The notes beneath the pieces are model-generated. The model had not been told where the DNA came from. It did no database searches and saw only the letters and a program-made list of their open reading frames with translations. Source: Xiphias gladius (lineage: Eukaryota > Chordata > Actinopteri > Istiophoriformes > Xiphiidae). From it: a DNA stretch of 64,000 nt. Positions 1 to 13,975 of the stretch are shown piece after piece; within the stretch, counting starts at the first letter, position 1, and each line of letters begins with the position of its first letter. Position numbers and translations under genes: made by a program. The stretch is taken from the NCBI RefSeq assembly GCF_016859285.1, contig NC_053420.1, forward strand, positions 30,698,545 through 30,762,544, read 5' to 3'.

Positions 1-149
1 GCATGTAAGTTGGAGAGGGAAAGGGCTGGCTCAGGCCTTGTCTTGAACCATCCCCTAGTCATGCTGCTATAGGCCTAGACTGCCGGTGGACTTCCCATGA
101 TGCACCGAGCTCCTCTCTCCTCCTCTTCCTCTCCATCTGTACGTATTCA

Positions 150-505
150 TATGGCATCAATGCTCGTTACTAACTTGACTTCTTCTCTCTCCCATAGTTT
201 TGTGCTTCCTGGTCTCTCTCCTCTCTCCTCCCCTCGCTTTCTGCAGGTATTTCTACCCCTGGTGCTAAAGAGTCTGGATCTGTGACAGCAAACCACCTAC
301 TGCCCCCATGATCCTGTTCAACAGCCGCTGCTTCCATTATTATGATTATCATCATTATTAAATTTAGTTTTATTAGTATTATTATTCACAATAGTATTAT
401 AATTATTAGTTTTATTATTAATCTCATTATTTTTATACATCTTTATGTTGTACCTAAATAAAATGCTAGATAAATAAAATGGAACTGAATTGAATTTAAT
501 TGCAA
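150..505 (+). repeat. Teleost interspersed repeat, decayed
   Basis: A pyrimidine-rich block of TCTCTCC runs is followed by a phrase ending in ATGATCC, then by an ATT-rich tract and a tail of AAATAAAAT and GAATTGAATTT words. This layout matches a common fish repeat whose tail ends in AATAAAATTGAATTGAATTG. Diverged relatives on the opposite strand are seen near 26650-26960 and 48195-48290. No open frame of interest. Confidence 0.5.
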
Positions 506-1614
506 GGAGTTCGTCCCCTACACTCCAGCTGCAGAATTTAATAGTTTTTATTTGTGCTCACATTGAAACCAGCTGAACATACACTGTTTGATACAAACTG
601 TGGGTCGCCTTTGTGTGTGCAGTCCTGTTTCTGATGACATAGTTCCAACTGCAACTGGAAATAGAGGCTCTTTCTCCAAATGTAGCTACTGACAGCATAT
701 ACAGTCACAGAGCAGAGTTTCTTACCATCCCTGCAATCTGCAAATGCCTTACTGACAGTTTATAAACAACAACAGCCAGATGTAAATGCGTCAGTCTGCG
801 TTCACATCCACGCTGTGGGACAGTGTCAGTTTGAGCCTGGATCTTAACCTTGAGGAACACCGGCTTTAAGGTTTGAAAATACATCACAGTTATTGTGGAC
901 ATAAATGTTACAACCTGGTGGAAACTGTGGAGCTTGGTGACATTGTTGATACTGATTTCAATGTCTAGCAACCAAGGACAGTTGAGTGATGATCTCCTGA
1001 CATGTATCTAGCAAAGCCATTCCCACTGCAAACTTTCTGCTCCCTGTGTTCTTCACTCTATCACAGGGAATAAAAGAACATAAACACAGCAACCACACTG
1101 TCATAGTCTCCTGTTCATAGTCACTGAGACAATGCAAACATTCCTCATTGCTCTATATCACAAAGTGAATGAAAAAACAAGAAGAATTAGTTGTAGGCAA
1201 TATAATTAAAGAATAATCTGACCTGATTGTGTACAACACATCAAGCTAGTGTTACAGTGCTGCTATCCTCAATGCTGAACTACTGTATTAATCAGCTCTC
1301 ATACCAGAGGCATCTTTGGTGGGTCCAAGCATACACTGTGATGCACAGTACAATTTCACCTGAAAGCTTGAGGCTGAACAAGGCGGTGTCCTATCAATAG
1401 TGAGTGTTTCCATTACATGCCCCACTAAACTTGTAATGGACATCACTGTCTTTTACTCTCTCTCCATCCTATACACCATATCTCCTGCCATTCACCCCAA
1501 CAAGCGCTCTCCTTAATTTATCTTCCTCCACCCCCTCCCCCACACATCTTTTGTCCCTAATTTGATTTCTCTGCAAAGGGGCTGCCCCATTATTATGGCT
1601 GTTGCCATGGTTGC

Positions 1615-1615
<1 letters not shown>
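506..1615. other. Intergenic, no gene seen
   Basis: AT-rich sequence without a convincing coding exon, splice pair or named repeat. The open frames are short and look random. Confidence 0.5.

Positions 1616-1618
<3 letters not shown>

Positions 1619-1700
<82 letters not shown>
1619..1700. repeat. (TG)n microsatellite
   Basis: About 40 uninterrupted TG units. It abuts the first copy of the triplicated segment that starts at 1701. Confidence 0.97.
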
Positions 1701-1702
<2 letters not shown>

Positions 1703-1928
1703 GGAGAGAGAGCAGGTACTTAACCATTTAATTCTCATCACATGGCAGCCATTAGCAAGTTAAAAAACAAAACATACCTATCTATCACTTGCACTGTTGA
1801 GAACAGGATTTGAACTTTGCACATTTAAATCAGTTTTTTGACAATAAGACCAGATAAGTTCTAGATAAACTGCATCATTCTCCAACTTTCTGGCTTGTGA
1901 CTGAAAATAACACACACTCATGCAACCT

Positions 1929-1954
1929 TTGGATTAAGTGTTTACTTAATCCAA
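1929..1954. repeat. Perfect 11-bp hairpin, repeated in each unit copy
   Basis: TTGGATTAAGT and its exact reverse complement flank a GTTT loop. The same hairpin recurs in copies 2 and 3 of the triplicated unit. Confidence 0.9.
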
Positions 1955-2603
1955 GCCAAACGCTCCCCCCAGACACAATTTAAGGAGACTGGGTGTTAAC
2001 AATCCTCACACAGACACACACACACACAGACACATACAAGCACAAAATACTGTCCTTAACCTAGACCTGCTGACATGTAAAGAAGCTCCACAGGTTTATC
2101 CTGTGCTCATTCATAGCAGCAGCCTGTTGGTCATGGTTCACAGACCAGGTCTACGACTGCGTACTTGTATTACTTAGTTATATAAAGAGTATTTTAGTGA
2201 ACAAGACACAATACACCATTTCCTGTTTTGTTTGTTTGTGTGTTTGTTTTTGTGAGTTGTGTGTGTGTGTGTGTGTCGGAGAGAGAGCAGGTACTTAACC
2301 ATTTAATTCTCATCACATGGCAGCCATTAGCAAGTTAAAAAACAAAACATACCTATCTATCACTTGCACTGTTGAGAACAGGATTTGAACTTTGCACATT
2401 TAAATCAGTTTTTTGACAATAAGACCAGATAAGTTCTAGATAAACTGCATCATTCTCCAACTTTCTGGCTTGTGACTGAAAATAACACACACTCATGCAA
2501 CCTTTGGATTAAGTGTTTACTTAATCCAAGCCAAACGCTCCCCCCAGACACAATTTAAGGAGACTGGGTGTTAACAATCCTCACACAGACACACACACAC
2601 ACA

Positions 2604-2705
<102 letters not shown>

Positions 2706-2908
2706 AGCACAAAATACTGTCCTTAACCTAGACCTGCTGACATGTAAAGAAGCTCCACAGGTTTATCCTGTGCTCATTCATAGCAGCAGCCTGTTGGTCA
2801 TGGTTCACAGACCAGGTCTACGACTGCGTACTTGTATTACTTAGTTATATAAAGAGTATTTTAGTGAACAAGACACAATACACCATTTCCTGCTTTGTGT
2901 GTGTGTGT

Positions 2909-2940
<32 letters not shown>

Positions 2941-3252
2941 CGGAGAGAGAGCAGGTACTTAACCATTTAATTCTCATCACATGGCAGCCATTAGCAAGTT
3001 AAAAAACAAAACATACCTATCTATCACTTGCACTGTTGAGAACAGGATTTGAACTTTGCACATTTAAATCAGTTTTTTGACAATAAGACCAGATAAGTTC
3101 TAGATAAACTGCATCATTCTCCAACTTTCTGGCTTGTGACTGAAAATAACACACACTCATGCAACCTTTGGATTAAGTGTTTACTTAATCCAAGCCAAAC
3201 GCTCCCCCCAGACACAATTTAAGGAGACTGGGTGTTAACAATCCTCACACAC

Positions 3253-3290
<38 letters not shown>

Positions 3291-3533
3291 ACATACAAGC
3301 ACAAAATACTGTCCTTAACCTAGACCTGCTGACATGTAAAGAAGCTCCACAGGTTTATCCTGTGCTCATTCATAGCAGCAGCCTGTTGGTCATGGTTCAC
3401 AGACCAGGTCTACGACTGCGTACTTGTATTACTTAGTTATATAAAGAGTATTTTAGTGAACAAGACACAATACACCATTTCCTGTTTTGTTTGTTTGTGT
3501 GTTTGTTTTTGTGAGTTGTGTGTGTGTGTGTGT

Positions 3534-6400
3534 TTTCCAAGTTCAAAGAACTGTGTACCTGTGTTACCTTTGTTAATTTATCTTATTTCATTCTAAATAT
3601 GTGTTTTGAGTCAAATCCCTCTCTTTTCCCTTCCTAGAAAAAAAAATAGTAATAATTTTGATGACTCATCTTGAAATTTGGGGAGTTATATAAATTTATC
3701 CAGTTAAATGTGATTTGCGGTAATGGCTAACCCCACCCAATCATAAAACCATACATCATAACTTTGATGACTTAAAAATCAATCAATATCAGGGTTTTTT
3801 TCTCAAACCTGACAAATCTCCTCGAGAGCCACAGAAGACATTATACATCTGTTCACAAAAAAAAAAAAACCCTCATAAATACACGACAAGTCATTCAGCC
3901 TTTAGGAGTTTAGGACCTAGTGACTAGCTAGGGGACTAATATGCATCAGATGGCATCAGGCCAGACACAGACCTATCACCATAGACTCACAGCTCTAACT
4001 AAAAGGTTCTTCTTTTAAACTCTGACTTTAAGAGACAAATACTTGCACAACTATTTATTTTGTGTTTCATTTTTGTAAATAATTTAGGAAAATTTGTAGA
4101 AATTTACCAATGTTTTTCTTCTCGCATTCTGAAAAAAATATATAAAACTACACCCATTCAGTGTTGTAAAAACAAAGTCCAAGCAGTAGTGAAAACTATA
4201 CTGGGCACTTCTTAGTTTTTGAATTATTTATATTGCATTTTTTTTATCATCATTTTTGCATAACCTGGTCCTGTGACTGTTTCTTTTCTAATTCAGTGGT
4301 GCAATGTTATGTACACTGACTCATACATACACCGATCAGCCACAACACTGAAACCAGTGACTGGTTTTAGTGTTGTGGCTGGGCAGTTTATACTGTACTT
4401 TAGTAAAAGTTTAAAAGTCTGAGATACAGTATAAGTACAACCACTGAGTATTTTATACTTAAACTTTATACTGCAATACTAATAATACTACTTTATACCA
4501 CAACTTTATACTTCCACTTTAACATTTCAAAGGGATATTTTACACTATTTAATTCATTCATACCTTTTAATGCATGATATATTGTTTTTAATTTTAAATT
4601 TAAGAACTTTTGAATGTAATTTGGATTCTGAATGCAGGACCTCTAATCTTTAATCTTTAAATTGCATTGATGCAACTTCTTCTCAAGTAAACAATTAAGT
4701 GTGCGTGTGTGTGTCACCACAGAAAGAAAAATCCAAAAATCCACCTTCATACTTTGATCAAGCATGAGACATGGAGAGCAAACCACACCACTGCATCTTC
4801 ATCCTCTCTCTCCTCCTCAAATTAACACCGAATGTTTTTCTAAACAGACACACACATCACAGAGTAGGGCTGAAGGTTTGAATCAAAGCCTTCTCATCCT
4901 GCTTTGCCTCTGATCAGCTCTGCTGGAAGGATGGAGAGGAATTGGCTGGGATTAGCTTAATACTGCCATGTGGCATTCAGCACCGCACTCTGCCAAATGA
5001 CATGCAGACACTCCCACAGGAGAATCTGTCTGTTTCTATCTGTGCATGTGTCTGTACCTGTACTAACTCTTACTTGTGATTCTTCTGTGGTTGCAAAATG
5101 AATTGTGAGAACATGTTTCAGCATCGCTCCATAATATCTTATCAAGAAAGAAACAGCCATGGGCCGAATAACTGCGAATGGTCCACAAAAGATTAACGGA
5201 AGTGGAGAATTTCTTCTGTCTTTTAAAGGGCAGTGTGTAACTGAAGCTGCCAACCGCTCTGGCAGGTCGAGGCTGTTTCATTGTACAATTCAGATATACT
5301 GTAAATTTCTCCTATTCATAATTTCAGTTGATTTGTATACATGACCAGTATTCCAAGGCACAGGCAGTGCGCCTTTTTATTAAAGTTAACAGTGCACAAG
5401 AGCTGAGCAGCTGTCTCTTTCAGATGATTCAGTGTGATGCAAACGTGATATAGATACATTTGTCAAGATCCAATGAACTGCAATTCAAATCTGATTCAAT
5501 ACAATTCAGATCAGATTTTATACATTTATATATGTTTACCTGTACATAATTTAAAGTGTTCTGTAGGGCTGAAGATAAAAAGGGGGGAAAAAATCTATCA
5601 AAAATCTCATAAAGTCTATACTTTCAACATCAATATTAAACAGGGGACATTGGATAGTAATGTCATCTCTTTGTCATCTTGGAGTTTTTCTGATTTGGAA
5701 ATACAGTTCATGTCAACATCCGAATTCTAGTTTGGAAAATCATGCAAACACGGATGCCTCCAACCGAGGCATCTAACCAATTAAATGCAAATTTAACAAA
5801 TACAGTGTTATTAATGCACAGTATTTTAAAACACACACACAACCAACTCTAATCATACAACCACCTGGAGTCGTCAGATGACGCAAAGACTTCATCCTCA
5901 TGCAGGTCACAACTATGGATATCTGTCCACCTCTACAATGAAATTCAATATGATGTGAACGCAACTTTATACACAGGATGTATTGTGTACCTCAGTTTTA
6001 GGGCTGGTATTGTCTGTACTGTAAATCTAGCATTTTTGTCAAAGCTACTGTATATGGATGCAGGTCCTCATACATTAAATAGTTTATTACTTCAGTCATT
6101 GTCTTCTCCCATGAGGAGTCGGAGACAAGTATGTGTTAGTTAATAATGTAACTATCTCCCAGGCTGAATTCTCCTGCTGGTTGTTTTTAGTGATTGTTAT
6201 TATGAAGTGTAATCAAAAGGAGCATATTCTGATATCAATTTTATTGCCTGAAGTAAATCATAAACTGGCCCCACCCTATTCACTTCTCAGCACTGCAGTC
6301 TATACACTACCCTGGGTATAAGACATGTACCAAGGTACAGCTACTGAAGAGCCAGACTGACACTTGCTACAATCGTTTTCATAGTACTTTGTTGGTGTGA
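3534..6400. other. Intergenic, AT-rich, one hairpin element
   Basis: No supportable gene. It contains the short palindromic transposon relic at 4337-4381. Several open frames of 60-98 codons lack recognisable domains, start context or splice partners. Confidence 0.45.
4337..4381. mobile_element. Solo hairpin of a Tc1-like or MITE terminus
   Basis: Two 21-base arms, beginning CAGCCACAACACT, are complementary with one mismatch around a TGA centre. The arm is preceded by ACACCGAT, giving the word CACCGATCAGCCACAACA found at the ends of fish Tc1-like elements. Related hairpins occur at 14228-14297 and 43073-43135. Confidence 0.7.
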
Positions 6401-6409
6401 TGCAAAGAT

Positions 6410-8110
6410 TTGACACATATTACTAAAATCTCATGGATTTATCGTCTTAAGGCAACCCGTTCTTTGTGCTGTTATTTCTCAGATGGATACAAAGCATCCC
6501 AACATCAAAAAGGGTTCAGAGCACAGTTCAATGAGCAAGAGCAGCATCCACCTCAGGGCCCAATGGTGTTCCATATAGGCTCTATAAAAATGCACCAGGA
6601 CTTCTAAAATACCTCTGGAATCGAATGAAAGTGGGAAAACAGGTTATACCGAAAGCTTGGCAAAGTGAAGGAGGAGTTCAGATTCCTAAAGAAGCTCCTC
6701 ATCCAATCAATCAGTTTTCCCAAATCGGCCTCCTGAATGTAGAAGGCAAATTATTTTTTAGCGTCTTGGCTCAAAGACTCACAGCCTACCTAGTGAGCAA
6801 CAGCTTGGTGGACACAACAGTAAAGAAGGCAGGAGCGTGGGGCTTTGTGGGATGTCTGGAACATGCAAATATCATTTGGCACCAGATACAAGCTGCCAAG
6901 AAGGAAAATAAAGACCTGTATGTGGTATTTTTAGACCTGGCCCTATGCTTTTAGATCAGTGTGTCATGAAGTGCTCTGGACAGCCTTCAGATTCTTATAG
7001 GTCCCAGGGGCCATCACACAACTTGTTAAAGCTGACTTCCAGGATCCTGCAGTTTTGTGTAACAACAAAGAAATACAACACGACTTGGCAGCACCTGGAG
7101 GTAGGGATAATGGCAGGTTATACTCTCTCCCCTCCGGCTTTCACAATTGGCAGTCGAGCTAATCATCAGGGCTTCATGCTGGGTGGTAGGAAGGGAATGC
7201 CTGGAAAGTGGTCTGCGTCTGTATCTGATCAGGGCATACATGAAAAACATGACCACAAGAACAACAACAAAGGCTTGCATCAAGCGACTTCTGGACAAAC
7301 TCCATATTTACTTCAAATGGAAACCAAGCGAATTAAACCTTGCAGTATTTCCAATGTAAAGGACAAGCTCACAAATGACAAGTTTATGCACAAAGAACCA
7401 ATACCTACAGTCCTGAAGAAGCTAATCAAAAGCCTCAGACAATGGTATGATGCAAACGTAAAGACACACAGCAGGTACAACAAATAAAGGAGGATTCAAT
7501 CACTGGCCTAAAGCACATCAACAACCCTGCTCTCTCAGTGAAGGTGAAACTTTGGTGCCTCCAATTTGGGCTGCTTCCACATCTTGTGGCCAATTACCAT
7601 GTATGAAGCCACTCCATCATATGTCAGCATATTGGAGAGTCATCTTACACATGAAGTAGTGGCTTAGAATACTAAGATGTCTCAGCAGCATAGGACTGTA
7701 CAGAAAACTAAGTCCTCTCACTCCCAATTTCTAGCCTTACGGAAGAATACAAATGTGCCAAAGTAAGATTAGCCATATCTCAAGCCAAGCAAGGCCACTG
7801 GATTATCTCATCCAGGGGGCATTGAAAGGTAAGAATCTCATGAAAAGAGCTGTGGAACATGGAAGCAAATAAGATGGCCAGTCTCATGATATACTTCCCT
7901 TTCCTGTAAACCTTGACTTTTGGCTTGGAGAGGATGCTGCCAGTCCCCTCTGTTCAGTTCCTGTTGTAACATCAGCCTAACACAAGGCAGATAAACATGT
8001 AGACAAAACCAAGTACTGAGGTGTCCTGCAGCTTTACTTGCGACTGAAGATGAACAACCAATGCTGCGCCTCCAATGCCCAGTCAATCCTCCCAGATCTA
8101 ATACTTTTCC
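6410..8110 (+). mobile_element. LINE relic with reverse-transcriptase fragments
   Basis: Translated in several frames, this region reads as a non-LTR reverse transcriptase broken by stops and frameshifts. At 6625-6954 the frame contains IGLLNVEGKLFFSVLAQRL, then GCLEHANIIWHQIQAAKKE and VVFLDLA, which are RT motifs of an RLE-type fish LINE (NeSL/R2-like is my best guess). The frame continues past 6945 with FCVTTKKY, LEVGIMAGYTLSP and PIPTVLKKLIKSLRQWYDA. Further matching fragments reach about 8.1 kb, including PSEEYKCAKVRL-like words read from plus-strand DNA near 7740. No intact ORF, so it is inactive. Confidence 0.82.
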
Positions 8111-8707
8111 TAGGAGAGGGAGAGTCTTGAGTCCTCTCCTGAGTCAGGCCCACTGAACGCAGCTAGGACCTAATCCTACTAACCAATCAAATTAGTTTTT
8201 CCTTTTTGTTTTCCTACATTTCTGCTTTAATTCTACTAAATATACATTCCCCGTGATCAAAAACATAATAATCAAGTTGACCTTTTAGTGGTACTTGAAA
8301 TCACAGAGTGAGATTAGCAGATAAGAAAATGTAGCTTTGGTGTTGGTGTTTTGGGGGGGTGGGGCTAAACTCCTGCCTACTCAAGAGCAGGCAGGGCAGC
8401 AGGTATCGAAAGAAATGATAGATGCTGTACTATTTAGTCAAGCTGACAACACCTGTACTCGTTACTGTAGGAAAATAAAATCCTTGCGAGTAAAAAGCTA
8501 ATAAGAGTTCTTCAACAAAACACCTGCTCAACAAGCAGAAAAATTCTGTTTTCAATTACTTTTCCTGTAGTCTCCCAGTCACCACTGGTATGACTTAGCC
8601 ATAGCACGCTTGTTAGGCTACAAGCAAATTATTATGAACATGCTAAAACAAAAGCTGACTGCATGTAGCCTATATGCAACTGTTAAGCGTAATTAACCCT
8701 GTGTATC

Positions 8708-10326
8708 TTAAAAAAGGTGGTAAATTCTTGAAGAATTACTGACTGATGTTACCACTAGGGAGAAGGGGCTGATTTGGACTTTGGGGTGAATTCTCCAGGA
8801 TCTGGGGAGTCTGAAATGCAAAGCCACAGGGTTGATAACTTTGGAAATAGGGAAAGGCCCCATGAAAAGAGGGGCCAACTTATTGGATTCCCCACAGAGG
8901 GGCAGATCCTGGAAGGACAGCCGAACAGGTTGACTAGGGTAATAGGGAGCGCCCAACCTCTTGTTCTGGACCGCTGTCTTGAGGAGCCGCCTCCTTTTTC
9001 GACTCCAGATTCGACTCAATGGAACTCGGACCTCAGCCTCCAATCCAGGAAACAGAGGAGGTTGGTACCCATGAGCATACTGGAATAGAGTTAGACCAGA
9101 GGCAGAGCAACGCAGGGTGTTATGAGCATACTCTACCCTTATGCGATGTTTGTTTCAGGTAGAAAGATTGTGGAAAAAACAAACAGCATAGGCTAGTCTC
9201 CAGTTCTTGATTCAGCCTCTCCATCTGACCATTGGATAGGGAATGGTAACCAAAGGGAAGACTTTAAAACTGATCAGGGAGCAGAACCACAAAATGAACT
9301 GAGGCCCCCAGTCAGACACCACCTCTCTGGAAAACTCATGCAAACGGAACACATTGTACAACATAAACTCTGCAGTCTCTTTGACCAAAGGCAACTTAGG
9401 CAGGGGAATAAAGTGCACCATTTTAGAGGATCTGTACAGGGTGTTAGCACGGGTCTATCTGATCTGCTCGATTTCCCTTGTTACTGCTAAGGTTTTTGTG
9501 ATCTGTCCACACCAAGAATGATTGTTCCTCTAGCCGATGCTGCCACTCCTCCAAAGCCACATTAATTGCCCTTTTCTTCACTGGCAAGCCCGGTCTTTTG
9601 CTGGACTCAAAGCCATGAGGTGTCTATATGCAGTGCAGTAGATGCACAGACCCTACTGGAGATGGCGTTGCTGCTCTTCTGTCATTAACCTTGCAAGTCT
9701 CATCTGTATGGGCTCCTCCAGACTGGCAAGAGGTGTGGGACTGGCTGATCAAGGCAAGTGATGAGGTGAAGAACAATGAGGAGGAAGTTTTCCGCTAGAA
9801 GGGTGTCCCCTCTGGATTGGTGGAGTGGAATTCTGTCGAGACCTCTCCTTCTCAAGAGAAAATCTTTGTCAATCTTTCTGGAAAGAGCAATGAATGAATC
9901 TAGGTTTGAAAGGGCATTCCATAGCCACCAGCGGGTCCTTAATACAGTCTGAGACTCTGATGTAAAGCATCAGGCAGAGAGGGGATGTTCAGCCACTGTC
10001 AGCTGCCAGGGTGCTGAGCTTTATGGCAGAACCTGTCACCTTCTTGGTGTAGATCCATAATAGCCAGCGCTGCTTCCTGGACCAGGGGTCATATGGTCAA
10101 AAATCTTTCACAAGATGCTGGTAAACAGGTCCAGGGAATGGTAGATGGGAGAGTTGTGAGCCCATTCCGTCATTGCCTAGGCTTCCACTTGACTAGCCCT
10201 TGTGGTGAACATTGAACTCTCTCATCCCCTAGCAGATGAGGTAAGTTGCTCTTTGTGTTGATTAAGCTGTCTTCCTTGAAAGCGGATGGCAGCTTGCAGA
10301 GAAACAGAGTCGGCTGAGTCCATCAT
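8708..10326 (-). mobile_element. Ty3/gypsy retrotransposon internal region, internally deleted
   Basis: Read on the minus strand from 10326, the sequence starts with a gag-like frame (MMDSADSVSLQAAIRFQG near 10325-10230). It then runs through scrambled sequence to an RNase H-like piece near 9590-9480 (LEEWQH and WTDHKNLSSNKG). Next comes an integrase-core fragment at 9421-9212 (HFIPLPKLP, then FRLHEFSREVVSDWGPQF). It ends with an integrase C-terminal fragment at 9043-8708 (KLAPLFMGPFPISKVINPVA, then LPRSWRIHPKVQISP). Most of the protease and reverse-transcriptase regions are missing, and stops and frameshifts separate the pieces. The order gag, RNase H, integrase fits Ty3/gypsy. The likely 5' LTR follows at 10327-10742. 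Not active. Confidence 0.82.
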
Positions 10327-10742
10327 GGCCAGTTGGTACTATCTTTACTGATTCTTTACTGAGCAAAATGTTCAGTACACAGGCAGACAACCAGGAACAG
10401 GCAAACAAAACCAGAGGGCTAGGCAAAGGCAAAGTCAAAAAACTAGAACAGGGTCACAAGGAGACCACTAACACTGGAAAATCGATGGAATACTTGCTAC
10501 AGAGACGGAAGACATCTGGCACAGAGCGAAGAAAGCACAGAGACTAAATACACTAGGAGAGGAGTGACAATGAGACACAGGTGTAACACATTAGGGCGGG
10601 GCACGCAATCACAATGGCGGGAAACACATTAGGGCAGGAAGTGAGGATCTGAAAGTAAAGGGAAAAAAAGGTAAGAAACACAAAATAAAACCGCAAACGC
10701 AACTTGCAAAAAATGACCTAGGAAGCAGAGCTGGGCATGACA
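10327..10742 (-). repeat. Probable LTR of the Ty3/gypsy relic
   Basis: On the minus strand this block starts TGTCATGCCC and leads into the gag-like start. It is clearly related to the solo LTR at 15515-15952. Shared words include CTCACTTCCTGC, CCCCGCCCT, CTCCTAGTGTATTTAG and TCTCTGTGCTT. The boundary toward gag is approximate. Confidence 0.72.
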
Positions 10743-13090
10743 CTTTCAGGAGATATTATTGAGCTGATATAGTGACTGCTGTTGTTAACATTGTTGTTGC
10801 TGTTCTAGATTCAATATTTTACTATACTAAAAATATAAATAAATCATAGTTGTGTTCTGAATTGATTTATTTATTTTTGCAAAGGCTTAGGGGTAATTAA
10901 ATCCCTTAGACCTAACAACATAATATATCACCAGTACTACCTGTGCTATGACATAACAAAAGCACTGTTTGGTGGCACACATTTGATAGTCCAACTTGGA
11001 AGCACATGCTGTCCATATCTATGATTTAGCCAAAGTAGAGGCATGTCTGTATGGATGGCAATATCAGTCTCTAAATCCAGTCTTTGGGCCAGACTGTGGT
11101 TGCTATGGTGACACTGAGAGATGAGCTGCCAGTGACCATCAGCTCATGTGGCAGCCACTGATGGTCCGTGTTGGCTGCTGTACAAACCGCCCTGTCTGTC
11201 GTCACTGCTGTTTTTGTGTTTATGATGTAAACAGTAGAGGTGCTCTATCACGCTGATGATATGAGTCTGCTCTGTGTCCTGCTGCTCTCTGTATTCTACC
11301 CAATGAAGCAGAAATGCCCAAAAAACAAACATCTGAATACATAACCAGTGAATACAAACCAGAAAAGACAGGAGGCTTTCACCCAATATGCTCAAACTCT
11401 GAAGAAAAAGCCCTGGTGCACTACACACAAATCCACAACCACCAAACAAATTAGCCAACAAATCAATAATCATTTAATCAGTACCTGATAAAGTATCATT
11501 GTCAAAGCAGACTGAAAGGAGAGCTGTTCGGTTAGATCAGAGGGGGAATCAATGGACAAATGAATTTATTCCTGGCACCCCACATACACACACCGAACAC
11601 ACACACACACAAACGAACACTGTCACACTGGAGCTTATATATACACTTATATTGGAATACACCATGTAGTATCAGTGAAAATGTTCGATCACAAACCGAT
11701 ATGGTATAATTTAGTGCTAATAATAATGACAGATAAGGACACATTGGTTAAATAAGATCGACAGCAATCCTAACACATAAACATGCAAACACTAAGCATG
11801 TCACTTACCAGTCACATGTATAAATGCTGCCACGTCCCTGCTGGTGTCTATTACCACTGTGCATGTATTCCAACGTGTGTATCCTCTGATGAATGTGTGA
11901 CAAGACAGCGCACTAGCACACCATTCAGCCCTCAGTCAGAACCATGGTAAACGTCACTACCAGCTAACAATAGATCCTGCAGGAAGAAGAGCTGAGAGAG
12001 CGGCTGGATGCAGGACAATAATAGGCAATCTCTCCTCAGATTGGGATGGATAGAGGGAGGAAAGGAGGCTACAGAGCATGCCTGGCAGAAAATCCCTGGG
12101 TATTATAACATCACATGACCACCCATCCACCGTCAGTCACAGAGCAGGCAGAGATGAAAGCAAGAAGAGAAGGAGGCAGGGAGAGGACAAGAGTGAATGG
12201 GTGGAGGGGGGCGACGTCACAGTGCTGCTCAATTCCCTCTTTTCATTACAGTGACAGAGACACAGAGAGGAGGCATGAGCCAATAAGAGATGAGGACTGT
12301 CTGCCGGTTTGAACCCCTCCCTGAGCAGAAAATCCAACACCAACAGAGACAAACATGGAGAGGTAGAGACAAAAGAAAAGCCCACAGAGAGAAGCAAGAC
12401 ATTCCTACAAGACTACCTACAGACAGGAGGAAAGATGGAACAATTAATATTAATCCTGCTGTGATTTACATAAACACAGGGAAAATTATGATGGGAAAGA
12501 CATAAAAAGGAGGAACACCTTTACATCGTTTATCTTTGGTCATCATTTGTCTCTTCACTAAGATTCATTACAATTCAGAGCAAACCTGCCATGTTACCAA
12601 AGGTGAGAGTCCAATTTATTTTCCACATGACAGAAAAATGCAAATTGAAAATTCAGGAAAAATAAAGGATAAAATTCAATTCATGAAAAGGTGGCGTATC
12701 CACACACATCAGTTTGGTGTCTGTACATATCTTGGCCATTATTCTGATGAAAAGCCAGCAGGTTTGAAACGTTGGTTGGTGTTTGTAATGTTGTTATATT
12801 TATATTGATTTTCATAATTGGACATAATCTTCTCACTTCCGTTGTAGCCAAATGATTTTCTGATATTTTCTAATCTCAAATTCTGTTAATATGAATCCCA
12901 TAATAACATATCAGAATAGCTAACGGACAATTACACTGTCTGCTTCACCACCATCCCTACTGATATCTGACTGTGAGACGAAATAAATTTTAAACATCCA
13001 GGGCGGCATTCAGAGGTGGGGATGGGTGTGGTGTTTCGGAGAGGATAGGGGATGCTCTGGCCTGAGTGCTGAAGGGCCTTTTTTAAGCTT
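10743..13090. other. Intergenic, no gene resolved
   Basis: No gene that I can support. A 109-codon minus-strand frame at 11144-11473 is rich in hydrophobic residues but has no family signature or splice partner. At 11960-12400 the sequence becomes somewhat more GC- and purine-rich, which could be an unannotated 5' exon or promoter, but nothing confirms it. Confidence 0.4.
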
Positions 13091-13094
13091 TCAT

Positions 13095-13945
13095 TTACCA
13101 AGGATAGGACTGTGAGCTTCAGTGAGCCATCTGGTGGGGGAGTTCTGTTTTCCCCATGTAACAGTAACAGCCAGCCTCACATCAGCACGCTCCCCCCTCC
13201 ATGTTTCACAGTCGGCACTTTGTAGTTACTGTGGTAGCGTTGACCAGGTCTACACCAGACATGCTGGACCCCATCTAAACACATTTATTTTGGTTTCCTC
13301 TGACCAAACAACGTGCTCCCTACATTCATCAGGCCTCTTTTAATGTTCTTTGGCAAAGTGTAATCATTTAGTTTTGTGCAGTTTTGCTAGCAGTGATTTT
13401 CTTCTTGGACGCCGTCCTTTCAGGTTGACTTCATGCAGTGTCCTTCTAACTGTCTGATCAGTCACTGAAACATCATTTTCCACAGACAGTCTTTGTGCCA
13501 AGTCAGAAGCTCTTACCTGTCGGACTTTCAAGGTGATGTAAACAGCAAGTTGCGTGTGGTGTAATTTTTCGAGGACTGCTACTGTGCCTTCTGTTATTGG
13601 TAGTATGGCTCTTCCTATACCTCCTAACCACTGCTGCAGCTGTGTTTCAGCCCGCTCAGTAGCCTACTGATGCTCCTTTACCCGCTCCATCTTTATGAAC
13701 TCTCGACTCTCGATTAGACACAGCTCAGGCCAGAACTGAGGAAGCTGTGCTATTCACAGGTTCTTTTATAACCTTGTTTATGCCATTAGCCTCAATTGGA
13801 AATCCCAGGTCCACTCACTTTTGTTACACTGAGGTTGCAGTTTGGGCCTGTTTTTTCATTGCAGTCTATCAATCTTGTTTGGTTTTACATAAGATAGAAT
13901 ACCCCACACTTCATTTTAAAAATAATAAAAATTATTGTAAGAAGA
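13095..13945 (-). mobile_element. Tc1-like DNA transposon relic
   Basis: The reverse complement matches the element at 31207-32045. Both contain GAAGTGTGGGGTATT, then GATTGATAGACTGCAATG, then GTGAGTGGACCTGGGATTTC, then GCACAGCTTCCTCAGTTC. The body at 13600-13140 reads antisense as decayed Tc1 transposase: a helix-turn-helix-like start, and a later remnant around CATGTTTCACAGTCGGC. No intact ORF. Confidence 0.78.
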
Positions 13946-13975
13946 CACAGTTTTGAATCATTTAGGGATACAGCC

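Noticed and set aside
1469..1741. Open frame with a long run of His-Thr
   Set aside because: It is the (TG)n tract read on the minus strand; no gene context.
11144..11473. 109-codon hydrophobic minus-strand frame, possible membrane protein
   Set aside because: No start context, splice partner or family signature, so not called as a gene.
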